Origin: Streptomyces europaeiscabiei
GTDB taxonomy: Bacteria > Actinomycetota > Actinomycetes > Streptomycetales > Streptomycetaceae
Assembly (NCBI RefSeq): GCF_036346855.1
Contig: NZ_CP107841.1
Span: 9,862,001-9,926,000 of the forward strand
Direction of reading: 5' to 3'
Length of the DNA: 64,000 nt
Shown: piece by piece, positions 16,917-26,379 of the stretch
How positions within the stretch are numbered: the first letter of the stretch is position 1
How the letters are laid out: each line of letters begins with the position of its first letter
The notes under the pieces: model-generated
What the model was told of the DNA's origin: nothing
The model's input: only the letters and a program-made list of their open reading frames with translations
The model's database searches: none
Position numbers and translations under genes: made by a program

Positions 16917-17804
16917 TCAGCCGGTCAACTGCCCTTCCGCGGCGACCAGCAGCTCCGTCACCCGCAGACCGAAGGCGGCGTCGCACGGATGCGGGCGGCC
17001 ACTACGGGCGGCCGCCAGCAGCGCGTCCCCCGCCCGCACCAGAGCCGGTACGGCACCTTCGTCGGACGTGGGCAGTACGGTCGTCCCGGTCCGGCCGCGC
17101 AGCTCCACCGTGGCGCCGCAGGCCGCGGGCGGGGCGGTGAGGCTGAGGGTGACCGTGCTGGACGCCCCGCCGGTGTGCAGGAGGACCAGATGGACCGTGT
17201 CCCCGGGCCCGCGCACGGCGGCGGCCACCTTCTCCACGTCCCCGAGGACCGGCAGCAGCACGGACAGGGCATGCGGGCCCACATCCCACAGGCCACCCTT
17301 CTCGCGCCGCCACGGCGAGGCCGTGAAGGGGCTGTCGCTCTCTTCGTCGAACAGCGACCCGAACCACTCCGCACGGGCGGTGAACCAGCCCCCACCGGCG
17401 GCCTGTTCGGTGATCCACGCGTCGATCGCCGTCTGGAAACGGGCGGTGAAGAAGACGACGGACGCGACCTGGGCCTCCTCGACCGCCTCGACGACCGCCC
17501 GCCCCTCCTCGACGTCCGTCGCGAGGGGCTTGTCGAGCAGCAGATGGCAGCCGGCACGGGCGGCACGTGCGGCGAGCGGCGCCTGGACGGAGGGCGGCAG
17601 CGCCACGGCCACCGCGTCCACGTCGGCGAACAGGGCGTCGACGTCCTCGTACACGGGCACTCCGCCGTGCCGGGCGGCGAGTTCCTTGGCCGCCTCCGGC
17701 CGCCTGCCCCACACCCCCGCGAAGTCCAGCTCCTGGTGCGCGCTCAGCGCGGGGGCGTAGGCCATCTCGGCCCACGGTCCTGTTCCGAGCAGTCCGATAC
17801 GCAT
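16917..17804 (-). CDS. Gfo/Idh/MocA family oxidoreductase
   Basis: 295 residues, start ATG 17804 with an AAGGAGAG ribosome site. The N-terminal Rossmann loop is MRIGLLGTGPWAEM, the catalytic Lys sits in LLLDKPLATDVEEG, and the C-terminal alpha/beta domain has GGLWDVGPHALSVLLP. Such enzymes oxidise or reduce sugars and inositols with NAD(P). The substrate is not evident. It lies 48 bases downstream of the phosphatase gene, so read-through from that gene is possible. Confidence 0.88.
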   Translation of the reverse strand: MRIGLLGTGPWAEMAYAPALSAHQELDFAGVWGRRPEAAKELAARHGGVPVYEDVDALFADVDAVAVALPPSVQAPLAARAARAGCHLLLDKPLATDVEEGRAVVEAVEEAQVASVVFFTARFQTAIDAWITEQAAGGGWFTARAEWFGSLFDEESDSPFTASPWRREKGGLWDVGPHALSVLLPVLGDVEKVAAAVRGPGDTVHLVLLHTGGASSTVTLSLTAPPAACGATVELRGRTGTTVLPTSDEGAVPALVRAGDALLAAARSGRPHPCDAAFGLRVTELLVAAEGQLTG

Positions 17805-17866
17805 GTTCCGGTCTCTCCTTGCGCGTTGGGGGCCGTGTCCACGGGGACACGGACCGCCGACGACCG

Positions 17867-20644
17867 TCAGGGCAGTGCCTGCTCGGTCCAGATGGTCTTG
17901 CCCGTGGGGGAGTAGCGGGTGCCCCAGCGCTGGGTGAGCTGGGCGATCAGGTACAGGCCGCGGCCGCCCTCGTCGGTCGTGGCCGCGTACCGCAGATGGG
18001 GCGAGGTGTGACTGCTGTCGGTGACCTCGCAGATCAGCTGGCGGTCGTGGATGAGCCGGACCCGGATGGGGCCGCCGCCGTACCGGATGGCGTTGGTGAC
18101 CAACTCGCTGAGGATCAGCTCGGTGGTGAACTCCAGCTCCTCCAGGCCCCATTCGGCCAGCTGCCTGGTGGCGTCCGAGCGCGCCCGGCCGACGGCCGCC
18201 GGGTCGCCGGGCACCTCCCACTCGACGACACGGCCCCCGTCCAGCGCACGCGTACGGGCGACGATCAGCGCGATGTCGTCGCTCGCCCGGCTCGGCGGCA
18301 GCGCGTCGAGCACCGCCTCACAGGTGCCCTGCGGTGAGGTGTCGGCCCCGGCCAGCGCGGTCCGCAGCAGTTCGAGCCCGTCGTCGATGTCCCGATCCCG
18401 GTGCTCGACGAGCCCGTCGGTGTACAGCACCAGCCGGCTGCCCTCGTCGAGCTCCAGCTGGGCCGTCTCGAAGGGCAACCCGCCCAGGCCGAGCGGCGGA
18501 CCGGCCGGCACCTCGGGGAAGTCGACCGTGCCGTCGGGCCGGGCCACCGCGAGCGGCGGATGGCCGGCGCGCGCCACGTCGCAGCGCCGCGAGACCGGGT
18601 CGTAGATCGCGTACAGGCAGGTCGCCCCGGTGATCGGGGCGGTGCCGTCCAGGACCGCCTCGTCCTGGTCGATGCGGCTGACCATCTCGTCGAGCAGCCC
18701 GAGGATCTCGTCCGGAGGCAGGTCCAGCGCGGTGAAGTTGTGGACGGCGGTACGCAGCCGCCCCATCGTGGCCGCGGCGTGCAGCCCGTGGCCCACGACA
18801 TCGCCCACGACGACCGCTACCCGGGTGCCGGACAGGGGCAGTACGTCGAACCAGTCCCCGCCCACCCCGGCCTGCGCGGGCAGATAGCGGTAGGCGACGT
18901 CCAGGGCGCTCTGCTCGGGAAGGTTGCGGGGCAGCAGGCTGCGCTGCAGGGTCTCGGCCATCGTGTGTTCGCGTGTGTACCGGCGCGCGTTGTCGATGGA
19001 GACCGCCGCGCGGGCGACGAGTTCCTCGGCGAGGGCCAGCTCCTCCTGGTCGAACGGCTCGGGCTTCTCCGAGCGCCAGAAGTTCGCGACACCCATCACC
19101 AGCTGGCCCACGCGCAACGGCACGGTGATCAGCGAGTGGATGCCGTACTCGACGACCTGCGCGGACCGCTCGAAGTCCTGCGCCCGCCAGCCGGGTGCCC
19201 GGCTGAGGTCGGCCACGAGGGTCGAACTGCCGCTGTCGATGCTGCGGGCCTGCGGCGAGGAGGGGACGAGGTCGATACGTTCGCCCACCTTGTACAGGGG
19301 CGCGTCCTTGCGGATCCCGCTGCACGCCGTGCGGCGCAGTGTGGTGACCGTGTCGGGTTCTTCGCCGCTGAGCGCCGCGGGGGCGAGGTCCACGGTGACG
19401 AAGTCCGCGAACCGGGGGACGGCCACCTCCGCCAGTTCCTCGGCGGTGCGGGTCACGTCCAGGCCGGTGCCGACGCCCACTCCGGCGTCGTAGAGCAGCC
19501 TCAGGCGCTCCCGCGCGGCCTCGGCGCGGCCGGACAGGGCGCGCAGCTCGGTGGAGTCACGGAGGGTGGCGACGCTGCCGGAGGGCTCGCCCTGCAGATC
19601 GGTGGCCCGCTGGTTGACCGCGAGCAGCCGGTCGCCGACCAGGTGCACCTCGTCGTTGGCGACGCGTCCCGAGGTCAGCAGGTCGGCCATGTGCGATTCG
19701 AGGCCCAGGGCGAGGACGTTCTGCCCCTCGGCGTCCGCGGGCAGGTCGAGCAGTCGGTGTGCCTCGTCGTTGGCGAGCAGCAGCCGGCCCCCGCCCCCGA
19801 TGATGATCACGCCCTCCCGCACGGCATGCAGCACCGCGTCGTGGTGCTCGTACATGCGGGTCATCTCGGACGGACCGAGGCCGTGGGTCTGGCGCAGGAG
19901 CCGCTTGCTGACGAGTGCCGTGCCCGCCGTGGCCAGGGCGAGGGCCGCCGCGGCGGCGGCCAGTACGAGGGGCAGCTGCTGGTCCGCGACCCCGCCCACG
20001 TTCTCGGTGGTGATCCCGGCCGACACCAGGCCCACGACCTTGCCGTCCGGATCCTTGATCGGTACCACGGCCTGGACGAGCGGGCCGAGGGTGCCGTTGA
20101 CCTCCTCGGTGAAGGACTCGCCCTCCAGCGCGGGTCCGAGGGTGCCGACGAACTTCTTGCCGATGCGGTCCGTCTTCGGATGGGTGTAGCGGATCCCGTC
20201 GGTGTTCATCACGACGATGAAGTCGACCTTGGACTGGATCCGGGCGGCCTCGGCCCTCGGCTGGAGCACCGCCGTCGGATCGTCGCTGGTCAACGCCTCC
20301 CGGGTGCCCGGCGCGTTGGCGAACGTCTCCGCCACGGCGAGCGAACGGTTGTGCGCTTCCTCGGTGCTGTCGTGCCGTACCTGGAGGACCAGCGCCACCA
20401 CGGCCGACACGACCAGCACCAGCACGATCACCACCTGCAGCAGGAACACCTGCCCGGCGACACTGCGCCCGCTCAACGCCGATCGCAGGCCCGCCAGCGG
20501 ACCCTGCCCGTGTCCCGGCTCCCGACTTGCGGCGTCCCCGGATCCGTGCGGTACCCGCCGGGCGCGGTCGTCCCGGCCCTGCGCGGGCCGACCCTGAGGG
20601 CGGCGGGTCGATTGAGAGCGAGATCGACCCAGGAGACGGACCAT
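17867..20644 (-). CDS. Membrane sensor with PAS, GAF, SpoIIE phosphatase and HATPase domains
   Basis: About 925 residues. A first helix (FLLQVVIVLVLVVSAVVALVL), an extracellular single-Cache domain of the CitA/DcuS type (with KVVGLVSAGITTENVGG) and a second helix are followed by a PAS domain, a GAF domain (from about ALSGRAEAARERLRLL), a PP2C/SpoIIE phosphatase domain with GDWFDVLPL and VVGDVVGHG metal motifs, and a C-terminal RsbW-like HATPase (ILSELVTNAIRYGG). It would sense a ligand outside and control a sigma/anti-sigma cascade by dephosphorylating an anti-anti-sigma factor. The start at ATG 20644 is a best guess since no strong ribosome site precedes it. Confidence 0.85.
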   Translation of the reverse strand: MVRLLGRSRSQSTRRPQGRPAQGRDDRARRVPHGSGDAASREPGHGQGPLAGLRSALSGRSVAGQVFLLQVVIVLVLVVSAVVALVLQVRHDSTEEAHNRSLAVAETFANAPGTREALTSDDPTAVLQPRAEAARIQSKVDFIVVMNTDGIRYTHPKTDRIGKKFVGTLGPALEGESFTEEVNGTLGPLVQAVVPIKDPDGKVVGLVSAGITTENVGGVADQQLPLVLAAAAAALALATAGTALVSKRLLRQTHGLGPSEMTRMYEHHDAVLHAVREGVIIIGGGGRLLLANDEAHRLLDLPADAEGQNVLALGLESHMADLLTSGRVANDEVHLVGDRLLAVNQRATDLQGEPSGSVATLRDSTELRALSGRAEAARERLRLLYDAGVGVGTGLDVTRTAEELAEVAVPRFADFVTVDLAPAALSGEEPDTVTTLRRTACSGIRKDAPLYKVGERIDLVPSSPQARSIDSGSSTLVADLSRAPGWRAQDFERSAQVVEYGIHSLITVPLRVGQLVMGVANFWRSEKPEPFDQEELALAEELVARAAVSIDNARRYTREHTMAETLQRSLLPRNLPEQSALDVAYRYLPAQAGVGGDWFDVLPLSGTRVAVVVGDVVGHGLHAAATMGRLRTAVHNFTALDLPPDEILGLLDEMVSRIDQDEAVLDGTAPITGATCLYAIYDPVSRRCDVARAGHPPLAVARPDGTVDFPEVPAGPPLGLGGLPFETAQLELDEGSRLVLYTDGLVEHRDRDIDDGLELLRTALAGADTSPQGTCEAVLDALPPSRASDDIALIVARTRALDGGRVVEWEVPGDPAAVGRARSDATRQLAEWGLEELEFTTELILSELVTNAIRYGGGPIRVRLIHDRQLICEVTDSSHTSPHLRYAATTDEGGRGLYLIAQLTQRWGTRYSPTGKTIWTEQALP

Positions 20645-20894
20645 GTGCCCATGTCTACACTGCCCCGCGCCCGGAGGCGAGAGGGGGTCACGCACGGTCA
20701 CGGCCGATGGCGTCGGTCGTACGGCCCACGAAGCGTGCGCCACCGCTGCGACCTCGCTGTGACCACCTGTGACGTGCCGCTTCCTATCAGGTTCCTGTGA
20801 ATTTACGAGACGTTTGAACGCATGGGGCTCCGGCTCCGTATTGGGCTGGGGTTTTTCATGCCCGGACCCGACCACGACGTTGTAGGAGTTATCC

Positions 20895-23048
20895 GTGGGA
20901 CGCACCACCAGGCGCAGACGCCCATCAGGAGCCCGGCGCGCGACCTCTGCCGCGATCGCGCTGATCTTGGGCGGAGGCGGGCTCGTCGCCGTCAACGTCT
21001 ACGCGTCGGCCACCGAGGACGACTCGACCGACGACTCCGTCCAGCAGGTCAACTCCGCCGCCGGCACGATCGACTGCCCGGACGTCGGCGATGAACTGAC
21101 GGAGGTCCCCGACGGGGCACGGGGCGAGGTCGACAAGGAACTCGCCGCCCTGGACCAGCAGGTAGCCGAGGCCTACCAGCGGCTGCAGAACTCCGCGCAG
21201 GCCCAGCAGCAGGACGGCGGCTTCGCCGACAACGCGATCATGAACCCGCTGAAGGAGAAGCGGGCCGCGACGATCGAGCGGATCGCGATCGCCATCGACC
21301 GTGTCGGCGACCGCCCCGACGGACTCGACTCCCTGGCCGCCTGCGAACTGCGCCCCGCCGAGAACTGGAACGCCGACCAGAACGGTGGCGAGCAGAACGG
21401 TGGTGACCAGAACGGCGGCGGTCAGAGCGGCGGCGGTCAGAACGGCGGCGACGACGGTCAGGGCCAGGGCGACCAGCAGGGCGGGCAGGGCAACGGTGGC
21501 CAGGCCGGCAACGGGCCGGTGGCCGCGGACTACGCCGACATCAAGTCCGTCCAGCCGAACGCCGGGAACCGGGGCGGGCAGCAGAACGGCTCCACCGGCT
21601 CCTTCACCACCGCCTGCGGTGTGAACGCGAACGGTCTGTTCAACTCCGACAACGTCATCGTCGCCCCCGGTGTCTCCAACGGCGCCCACCACTTCCACGA
21701 CTATGTCGGCAACCAGGGCAACAGCGCGTTCTCCAGCGACGAGGACCTCGCGGCGGCCGACACCAGCTGTGAGAACCAGGGCGACAAGTCCTCGTACTTC
21801 TGGCCGGTGATCCGGCTGCAGAACGGCACCGCCGAGCAGGACGCCAACTCTCCCGGCGGCGGCATCGAGGGCAACGCCGGTGAGATCGTGACGCCCAGGG
21901 AAGTCACGATGTCGTTCGAGGGCAGCCCGCGCGGTGACGTCACGGAGATGCCGCGACTGCTGCGCATCATCACCGGCGACGCCAAGGCCTTCGTCAACGG
22001 AACGGCCAACGCCAACGCGTCCTGGAGCTGCACCGGATTCGAGGACCGTCAGCTGAAGGACAAGTACCCGCTCTGCCCCGCCGGCAGCGACGTCGTGCGC
22101 ACGTTCAAGTTCCAGAGCTGCTGGGACGGCCGCAACATCGACAGCGCCAACCACCGCACCCACGTGGCTTTCGCCGCCGCGGACGGCAGCTGCGCAGCCG
22201 GCTTCAAGGCCATCCCGCAGTTGGTCCAGCGCATCGTCTACGACGTCGACGCGCCGAGCCTCCAGGACGGCGGCCGTACGACCCCGCTGTTCGCCGTCGA
22301 CGCCTTCCCCGAGCAGCTCCACAAGCCCGTCACCGACCACGGCGACTTCATCAACGTCTTCGACGAGGACCTGATGCGGGAGATGGTGGACTGCATCAAC
22401 GACGGTCGCGAGTGCGACGCGGCCGACGTCGGCGGCGACCAGGGCGATGACGGTGGCCAGGACAACGGTGGCGACCAGGACAACGGTGGCGACCAGGGCG
22501 GCGACGCCGGTCAGGGCGACGACCAGGGCCAGGACCAGGAGCAGCCGGGTGGCGACCAGGGCCAGGACCAGAATCAGGGCCAGGACCAGGACCAGAACGA
22601 CGGTCAGGACCAGGAGCAACCGGGCAACGACCAGGACCAGGACCAGGGTCAGGACCAGGACGACAACACGGCCGAACCCACCGAGACCGCGCCGGCTCCC
22701 GGCGGTACCGACGACGAGGCGAACCAGGGCGGCGACAAGGAGCCCCAGGTCTTCGGCTCGGTGAAGGCGACCCAGCGCGGCAACGCCGCCGGGAACGAGG
22801 GCGGCGAGGACGCCGACAACGGCGCGGACGACGGCGGTGACGCCGGAGGCGCGGTCGTGGCCCCCGAGCAGACGGCGCCCGCCGCCAACATCCCGTCGGC
22901 CGCCGGTCAGCCCGGATCGCAGGGATCCCAGTCGGCGACGGGCGACCTCGCCGAGACCGGGGCGCAGCTGTGGCCGGCGATGATCGGCGGCGTGGCCGTG
23001 CTCGCCGGATTCGTCCTGCTCCGCCGGGTCAGGCGCGGGAGCTACTGA
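20895..23048 (+). CDS. DUF1996 secreted protein with LAxTG sortase signal
   Basis: 717 residues from GTG 20895 (ribosome site GTAGGAG). It has a twin-Arg-rich N-terminus and helix ([20 protein letters not shown]), a Gln/Asn/Gly-rich linker, a DUF1996 domain (about residues 245-490, with [14 protein letters not shown]), a long acidic GQDQ/DQDQ low-complexity stretch (about 510-610), then LAETG (about 685-689), a hydrophobic helix and an Arg-rich tail. The last three parts are a class E sortase signal, so it should be anchored to the cell wall. DUF1996 is common in fungi and actinobacteria; its activity is unknown. Confidence 0.9.
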   Translation: MGRTTRRRRPSGARRATSAAIALILGGGGLVAVNVYASATEDDSTDDSVQQVNSAAGTIDCPDVGDELTEVPDGARGEVDKELAALDQQVAEAYQRLQNSAQAQQQDGGFADNAIMNPLKEKRAATIERIAIAIDRVGDRPDGLDSLAACELRPAENWNADQNGGEQNGGDQNGGGQSGGGQNGGDDGQGQGDQQGGQGNGGQAGNGPVAADYADIKSVQPNAGNRGGQQNGSTGSFTTACGVNANGLFNSDNVIVAPGVSNGAHHFHDYVGNQGNSAFSSDEDLAAADTSCENQGDKSSYFWPVIRLQNGTAEQDANSPGGGIEGNAGEIVTPREVTMSFEGSPRGDVTEMPRLLRIITGDAKAFVNGTANANASWSCTGFEDRQLKDKYPLCPAGSDVVRTFKFQSCWDGRNIDSANHRTHVAFAAADGSCAAGFKAIPQLVQRIVYDVDAPSLQDGGRTTPLFAVDAFPEQLHKPVTDHGDFINVFDEDLMREMVDCINDGRECDAADVGGDQGDDGGQDNGGDQDNGGDQGGDAGQGDDQGQDQEQPGGDQGQDQNQGQDQDQNDGQDQEQPGNDQDQDQGQDQDDNTAEPTETAPAPGGTDDEANQGGDKEPQVFGSVKATQRGNAAGNEGGEDADNGADDGGDAGGAVVAPEQTAPAANIPSAAGQPGSQGSQSATGDLAETGAQLWPAMIGGVAVLAGFVLLRRVRRGSY

Positions 23049-23075
23049 CCCCGCAGAACCGTCCGGATGCGGTCC

Positions 23076-23146
23076 CCATGCTCCGCCAACCTTGTTGATT
23101 TGAGCAGGAATCGATCCTGTATCGAACGACTCGGGGCGGAGCATGG
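23076..23146. repeat. 12-bp inverted repeat around a small promoter region
   Basis: CCATGCTCCGCC (23076-23087) and GGCGGAGCATGG (23135-23146) are exact reverse complements 47 bases apart. The right copy covers the ATG of the following relic. Between them is a lower-GC stretch with a CAGGA-TCCTG palindrome and TTGTTG/TTGATT hexamers. Confidence 0.6.
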
Positions 23147-23520
23147 CGGAGGTCCGGGCCCGGCGGCTGCCGCTGCTCGGTGATGTCGCCTCGGCCGCCG
23201 TGGTCCTCGTGGCCATGGTGGCCGTACGGCTGGGCTCGGGAAGCGGCACCGATGCCTCCCTGCCCGTGACGATCGTGCTCGGCGTGGTGATCGCCGGAAG
23301 CCTGGCGGCCGGGCGCCGCGCCCCGCAGGCCGGGTACGTGGTGGGCACGGCCGGGCTGGCCGTGGAGGCACTATGGGTGGGCCCGGTCCGCTGACACCGG
23401 TCGCGAACCTCATCGGCGTCCCCTCGCGGGATGAACGCGATGAACGCGATGAACGCGATGAGCGCGGGGGGCGGTTCTGGCGTCGGACGTGTGGCGGGCC
23501 GTACGTCCGCAGGGCCGCCG
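23143..23520 (+). pseudogene. Relic of a membrane sensor kinase N-terminus
   Basis: The 83-codon frame from ATG 23143 encodes four hydrophobic stretches (LLGDVASAAVVLVAMVAVRL, LPVTIVLGVVIAGSLAAG, APQAGYVVGTAGLAVEALW) like the membrane domain of a two-component sensor kinase. It hits a stop at 23392-23394. In the next frame the sequence continues sensibly as PLTPVANLIGV, which normally follows in such kinases, so a one- or two-base frameshift has occurred. After that only a 9-bp repeat and unrecognisable sequence follow; no kinase core is present. Confidence 0.55.
23431..23466. repeat. 9-bp tandem repeat (four copies)
   Basis: ATGAACGCG occurs three times in tandem from 23431, followed by ATGAGCGCG. 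It lies inside the kinase relic, just after the recognisable part ends. The stretch 23467-23989 contains no gene I can support. Confidence 0.8.
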
Positions 23521-23989
23521 CCGGCAGCGGCTGCTGTGGTGGTGCGGGGCCGCGCCCTGACGGCCTCCGGGGTGTTGCACGGGGTGGTGGCGGTCGTGGA
23601 CGCGGAGCCGTGGTGGGGGCCGGTGTCCTGGCGTAACCGGTGGTGTTCGGGGTGCCCTTCGGGCTGTTGATGTGGTCGGTGGTCCGGATCGTGCGGCAGA
23701 TGCCCGCGCGATGGTGGGTGCGGGTCCCGGCAGGCGACCGGACGCGGGAAAAACCCCGCTCGTCGAGCGAACCGGACGGTGACCCCCGTGCGTCCACAGG
23801 CTGTGGGGCCTGTACCTTTCACGCGTCGGCGGGCGGTGCGAACGACCCGTTCGGGCCATGTCCCAGGCGGTGGTCACGAATGGAAGTCGATCTATGTCGG
23901 CGCCCGAGAATCACCTGTCGCGGCATCGAGTTTCGGCCGTACACTGACAATTCGTAAGCATGCGGGTGGAGTTGACGGGGGGATCCGAG

Positions 23990-25579
23990 ATGTCCGGGGA
24001 TCAGTACGGCGTAAGAGACCAGGACGGCTGGAGCCACAGCTTCGTCGTGCCGCCTGTGCCGCCCATGCCGCCGGGGCCGCCGCCCGGCCCGGCGGACGCC
24101 TGGCGGGCCGTCGGGGTGGGCCTGCTGAACCTCAGCGGTCTCGGGCTCGGCTACGCCCTGATCCGCCGCCCGCTCCTCACCCTGGTGTGCTGGGCGGCCA
24201 CGGGTCTCCTCCTCTTCACCGTGCTGCCGGCCGACCCTGACGGCGTCTCGGGCACGACCCTCACCGTCTACGGCCTGTTCCTCCTCCTCGTGGCCGTCCA
24301 CGGTGCCTTCCTCGGCCTGCGCAACCGCCTGGTGTGGCCCGCGAAGTCTCCACTCGCCATCGCGCTCGGCGTGCTCCTCCTCGGCGTACCGGTCGCGGGC
24401 GGTCTGCTCTACGAGACCGCGCGGAAGGAGGCCGTCGAGGCGATGCTCCTGGATCGGCTGGAGAAGGCCGACGACCTCGTGGACAAGGCCTCCGGCGAGT
24501 CCTTCTCCACGACCCAGTCCGAGTTCCGCAGGGCGCTGACCGCGTACGACGACCTGCGTACCGACCACCCCGACTCCCGGGCGGCCGAGAAGGTCCCGGA
24601 CCGGCTGAAGACCTTCTACACGACCGTCGGCGCCCCCTACGAGAAGCAGGAGTACTGCGCCGCGGTCGCTCCCCTCGAATACCTGCGCACGGTCCCGCAG
24701 ACCGTGAGCAAGCAGGACCTCGGCTCGCTGGCCACCTGGCCCGACGACCGGCTCGCCACCTCGCTGTACGAGTGCGCGTCCGCCGGCCTGGCGGGCGACA
24801 CCGCGGGCTGGCAGGACCAGTTCAGCGACCTCCTCACCACGTTCCCCGACTCGGACCAGGCCGCGAAGGTCGAGCCCGACGTCAAGGCGGCCGTCGACAA
24901 GGCCGTCAAGGCCGTGGGCGGCGACGACCCGTGCACCGCCGTGGACGAGCTGGGCACGCTCGGCTCCCAGGTCAAGGCGCTGCCGGGAGACAAGGCGGGT
25001 GTGGCCGACGCCCTCGCCGCCGACGCCGGACGGGCCGAGAACGCCGCGTCCGCGGGCGTCTACACCTGTGGCGTGGACCAGTACAAGGACGGCGACTTCG
25101 CCGAGGCGGTGACGTCGATGAACGACTTCGTCGACGCCAACAAGAAGCACAAGAACGCGCCGCGCGCCAAGAAGATAGCGATCGCCGCCGAGATCGCGCA
25201 GGAGGTCCCGGCGGCCGGCAAGAAGCTGCCCACGACGCGTTCCGGCGGCAGCATCTCCGTCACGGTCAAGAACGACAGCCCGGACGAGATCCAGGTCATG
25301 TACACCGGCCCGGTCACCGGCACCTTCACCCTCAAGGGCTGCGGCACCTGCTCCAGCTACAGCTGGAGCAGCACCCTCGTCACCGGGTTCAAGCCGTGCA
25401 GCGGCAACGACAACTACCCGCAGCGCACGATCAGCCTGCCGGTGGGCACCACCTACTTCCTGCACAAGCCGAAGGGCGACAACGCGTCCAGCGCCGCCTC
25501 CGACACCGCCAAGCTGGAGTCGGGCTACATCTACACAGAGTGCGCCTATGTGACCTCGGGCTACGGCCTGGACTCCTGA
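23990..25579 (+). CDS. Membrane protein with tetratricopeptide-like exterior region
   Basis: 529 residues from ATG 23990; ATG 23960 is an in-frame alternative without a better ribosome site. A Pro-rich N-terminus (VVPPVPPMPPGPP) leads to about four hydrophobic helices (to about residue 150). A long helical region with repeated hydrophilic motifs follows (RTDHPDSRAAEKV, LTTFPDSDQAAKV), like TPR/BamD-type repeats. The last 110 residues form a beta-rich domain with paired cysteines (KGCGTCSSYSW, TECAYV). It looks like a membrane-anchored protein exposing TPR-like repeats. No function is known to me. Confidence 0.7.
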   Translation: MSGDQYGVRDQDGWSHSFVVPPVPPMPPGPPPGPADAWRAVGVGLLNLSGLGLGYALIRRPLLTLVCWAATGLLLFTVLPADPDGVSGTTLTVYGLFLLLVAVHGAFLGLRNRLVWPAKSPLAIALGVLLLGVPVAGGLLYETARKEAVEAMLLDRLEKADDLVDKASGESFSTTQSEFRRALTAYDDLRTDHPDSRAAEKVPDRLKTFYTTVGAPYEKQEYCAAVAPLEYLRTVPQTVSKQDLGSLATWPDDRLATSLYECASAGLAGDTAGWQDQFSDLLTTFPDSDQAAKVEPDVKAAVDKAVKAVGGDDPCTAVDELGTLGSQVKALPGDKAGVADALAADAGRAENAASAGVYTCGVDQYKDGDFAEAVTSMNDFVDANKKHKNAPRAKKIAIAAEIAQEVPAAGKKLPTTRSGGSISVTVKNDSPDEIQVMYTGPVTGTFTLKGCGTCSSYSWSSTLVTGFKPCSGNDNYPQRTISLPVGTTYFLHKPKGDNASSAASDTAKLESGYIYTECAYVTSGYGLDS

Positions 25580-25595
25580 CGCGCACCCGGTGACC

Positions 25596-25633
25596 GGAGG
25601 GCCGCAGGGGCGGCTCAGCTCCTGCGGCCCTCC
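25596..25633. terminator. Strong bidirectional terminator
   Basis: Perfect 13-bp arms GGAGGGCCGCAGG (25596-25608) and CCTGCGGCCCTCC (25621-25633) with a 12-base loop. It lies between convergent genes and its right arm covers the last codons of the leftward gene. Confidence 0.8.
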
Positions 25634-26079
25634 ACCCACCCGGCGACGTCGTCGAGGTCCTTGGTGACGGCCTTGCGCACGGCGCGGGCGCCGACGGAGC
25701 CCATGACCTTGGCGAGCAGACCCGCGACGGCACCGGTCGCATCCGCCGAGAACGTCATGAGGATCGTCGTCGACTCGGGTCCGTCCGCCCGCAGCACCCA
25801 CTCCGAGACATAGCGGGAGCCGTGCGACTCGGCCTCCACCACATAGCGCTCGGGCGGCTCGCTGACGGTCACCCACATCTCCTCGGTGGCGTCCTTGCCG
25901 AACATGCGCCGCGTCTCCCGCCACCGCGTGCCCACCCCGAAACCCCCGTCCGTGAGGACCTCCACCCGCGTGACACCGCTGAGCATCCGATCCATCCGGC
26001 TGAGGTCCGTCAGGGCCTCCCACACCCGCCCCTGAGAAGCGGCGACCCGCCGCTCGACTACGACACTTCTGCTGGTCAT
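25615..26079 (-). CDS. SRPBCC/polyketide-cyclase-type protein
   Basis: 154 residues from ATG 26079 (GGGAG site four bases upstream; ATG 26088 also possible). The pattern of a long N-terminal strand, RVWEALTDLSRM, a central set of strands (GTRWRETRRMFG, YVVEAESHGSRYVSEW) and a long C-terminal helix (LLAKVMGSVGARAVRKAVTKDLDD) is the helix-grip fold of the START/SRPBCC superfamily, which binds hydrophobic ligands. The exact ligand is unknown. It is convergent with the TPR-like membrane protein gene. Confidence 0.8.
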   Translation of the reverse strand: MTSRSVVVERRVAASQGRVWEALTDLSRMDRMLSGVTRVEVLTDGGFGVGTRWRETRRMFGKDATEEMWVTVSEPPERYVVEAESHGSRYVSEWVLRADGPESTTILMTFSADATGAVAGLLAKVMGSVGARAVRKAVTKDLDDVAGWVEGRRS

Positions 26080-26379
26080 GACTCCCATGAAAGCACCGGG
26101 CACCGCCCCCCGCCCCGTGACGGCCGCCGCCCCGGCCGGCCCGCCAGGTTGCGTAGACGGGGTGCGTAGTTTCACGGACGACCGCGCGGGAGGCGTTCTG
26201 AGAGGCTTGGATCTTCGGGTGCGGCCGGGGCCCCTGAGACCGCATGGAAGGGATCGGGCCGCGGGTACTTCTCCTCCACACGTTCGAACACGACACCCTG
26301 CCGCCCGGTCCGGCGGCCCTTGTGGGCGAGCCCCGTCTCCGTCGCCGCACCCCATCCACCACGACACGAGGAGAAGCCG

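Noticed and set aside
20925..23822. 965-codon minus-strand frame opposite the DUF1996 gene
   Set aside because: Low-complexity Val/Leu repeats arise from the antisense of the GQDQ-coding stretch; no family match and no start signals.
23905..23960. Second PafBC promoter in reverse orientation (TTGTCAGTG near 23946)
   Set aside because: The -35-like block is present, but eight bases later the sequence is AAACTC, not TAnnnT, and no gene lies in the right direction.
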